Positions 18,101 to 18,211 of a stretch of DNA of 18,211 nt are shown here, piece after piece. The first letter of the stretch is position 1; each line of letters opens with the position of its first letter. The notes beneath the pieces were generated by a model that was not told where the DNA came from, made no database searches, and saw nothing but the letters and a program-made list of their open reading frames with translations. Both the position numbers and the translations under genes were made by a program. The DNA is from CAJBVG01 sp044376465 (lineage in GTDB: Bacteria > Bacteroidota > Bacteroidia > Sphingobacteriales > Sphingobacteriaceae), in contig JBILKW010000024.1 of the NCBI GenBank assembly GCA_044376465.1, positions 1-18,211 on the forward strand, in the 5' to 3' direction.

Positions 18101-18211
18101 ATGCCATTATCGAATTTAAACATACTATACACCTTGCCAACAACTTTGTAATAAACCATCCAAGTAATTCAGCCAAAGTTGCTTTAGCAAATACCACTTC
18201 TGTACTAGTCG
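15196..18211 (+). CDS. Large beta-repeat surface protein, 3' end outside window
   Basis: The frame is open from the ATG at 15196 to the last base (1005 codons plus one base) with no stop. A signal peptide fits residues 1-28 (hydrophobic SYFFSLLLFYNCSIAA, then N). Residues about 33-42 (ASGNWSDANI) are the start common to this style of Bacteroidota secreted proteins. A small module at about 50-108 ends IGVVESIQSATSLTLVANA. The remainder is Gly/Asn/Ser/Thr-rich beta sequence, as in beta-solenoid adhesins, with a recurring unit Y-x-N-L-x-I/L-x-G-S-G-x-K-T at residues 273, 546 and 757, preceded by a TVxY/AxQ strand. No catalytic motif was seen. A T9SS sorting domain at the missing C-terminus is likely but unseen. 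The role is probably adhesion or surface coating (inference). Confidence 0.88.
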   Translation, partial: MNSIVNKKIISSYFFSLLLFYNCSIAANLNSIASGNWSDANIWQITISKSGTITANTNSRIITGNLLADFNSNISVGNQILNTSNQVIGVVESIQSATSLTLVANAAFQMSNAGWNSRGIAPTDFAIISSGHNITLDGNFTCATLRLQTATANNSLSISGTNTLNVTGNISIDEPDPGFVSTINVNDGTITAASLGMKAGFVGNNNIVNISSGRFNINGNVNAGGTGCQINITSNGTIKFGGTASNFTFNLGSGASTVIYDANAAQTMRAMVYHNLTIAGSGIKTVTTSTTVNGTLTLEGTATLSSAINTYGANAGIRYNTTINRSTDIEWPTIFSGTGGITIENTGAILLLGSKTLNTGAPMQVLSGASFSANNFAINVSGNFLNAGSFTSTTSVLTFNANLTNQGIFNANSAQIRVSGDFINTGTYIGGSSQFNIRGSASTQNIDGFSTSGSFRFSKPAGTATLLGNVTAGVVTIDGLAGILDFGTNRNHLFSGALSLDAGTLNGNSSTITFNGSISGTGVVFNPGTSTVKYTGTAQSIPGFIYHNLELGGSGAKTMATNLNTINNLFTISGTANVSQRATLGIGGNLVLKNFAFFRATDFNLNINDSLIVGNGVGCIFRISAIRARQFNNIVINSSGTFGDSLNSNYTINGNIRCNGTFLSGTGSAFLAGFNKTISGSISFNNLVTLSGSYTNNGTLSFNRSPLGTGTLTNGSTGTLNFNFGGNVGISNVVTTTLGNTVAYNFSGDQTIYPDNYFNLILSGSGTKTMSIGTTLIANNFTLNNNASCTPLVNTSIGNNVSINNSAALNFGAFTYTIGGNFTASSGTLLTTDNANFIFSGINKNYQNLNGLSNLNSIQILNGSVNFLSNISVNDLNINTNGVFNFSGFSASIEIKNTISGSGKINAGTCNTATNSITLSGSNANMGTLFLDPVNNYLQNLNLTKTSGQVIIDSDIGIVEAFNLPNSGNAIIEFKHTIHLANNFVINHPSNSAKVALANTTSVLV

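Noticed and set aside
15636..18197. Several minus-strand open frames of 64-103 codons under the beta-repeat gene
   Set aside because: They are low-complexity, Val/Leu/Pro-rich mirrors of the plus-strand Gly/Asn/Thr repeats, without recognisable domains, and the plus frame is continuous.

Overview
The window looks like AT-rich chromosomal DNA from a member of the Bacteroidota. The evidence is three complete proteins with a type IX secretion system (T9SS) C-terminal sorting domain (YPNP/APNP-type start, a GxYxxxL-like strand and a basic end), a fourth open-ended protein of the same secreted style, Omp28-like, DUF2147 and DUF1801 proteins typical of that phylum, and promoter-like TTG/TAnnTTTG pairs instead of E. 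coli sigma70 sites. The genus cannot be fixed from the sequence. No rRNA, tRNA, CRISPR array, transposase, integrase or phage gene was seen.

Layout. (1) 1-491, minus: N-terminal part of a universal stress protein, cut by the window edge, with a CRP/FNR-like palindrome upstream. (2) 644-2677, plus: a T9SS cargo with a lectin-like domain and an Omp28/thioredoxin-like CxxC domain. (3) A bidirectional terminator at 2719-2755 separates it from a minus-strand set that reads in the order lipoprotein (8733-8302), 1677-residue Asp-box propeller/PKD/Ig T9SS protein (8300-3267), DUF1801 protein (3242-2787). The first two are 1 nt apart and the last two 24 nt apart. (4) Further upstream on the same strand is a tight three-gene set, purT - short-chain dehydrogenase - double VOC-domain protein (11905-8825, gaps of 14 and 13 nt). 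(5) From 12019 the genes run on the plus strand: a secreted DUF2147 protein, then an M1-family metallopeptidase with a sorting domain, ending at a strong hairpin terminator (15066-15104). (6) From 15196 to the window end is an open reading frame of at least 1005 codons for a Gly/Asn/Ser/Thr-rich beta-repeat protein, probably a surface adhesin.

Functionally the window is mostly cell-surface and secreted machinery (a peptidase, two or three large adhesin or binding proteins, a lipoprotein) around a small metabolic operon (purine synthesis plus two enzymes of unknown substrate). The most striking non-coding structure is a perfect 32-bp inverted repeat. It fills the DUF2147-M1 intergenic gap exactly, from the last base of one stop codon to the base before the next ATG, and each arm is built from two near-identical 14-mers. 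I see no convincing new defence or mobile system. The hairpin and the activator-type promoter of the stress protein are the best leads.
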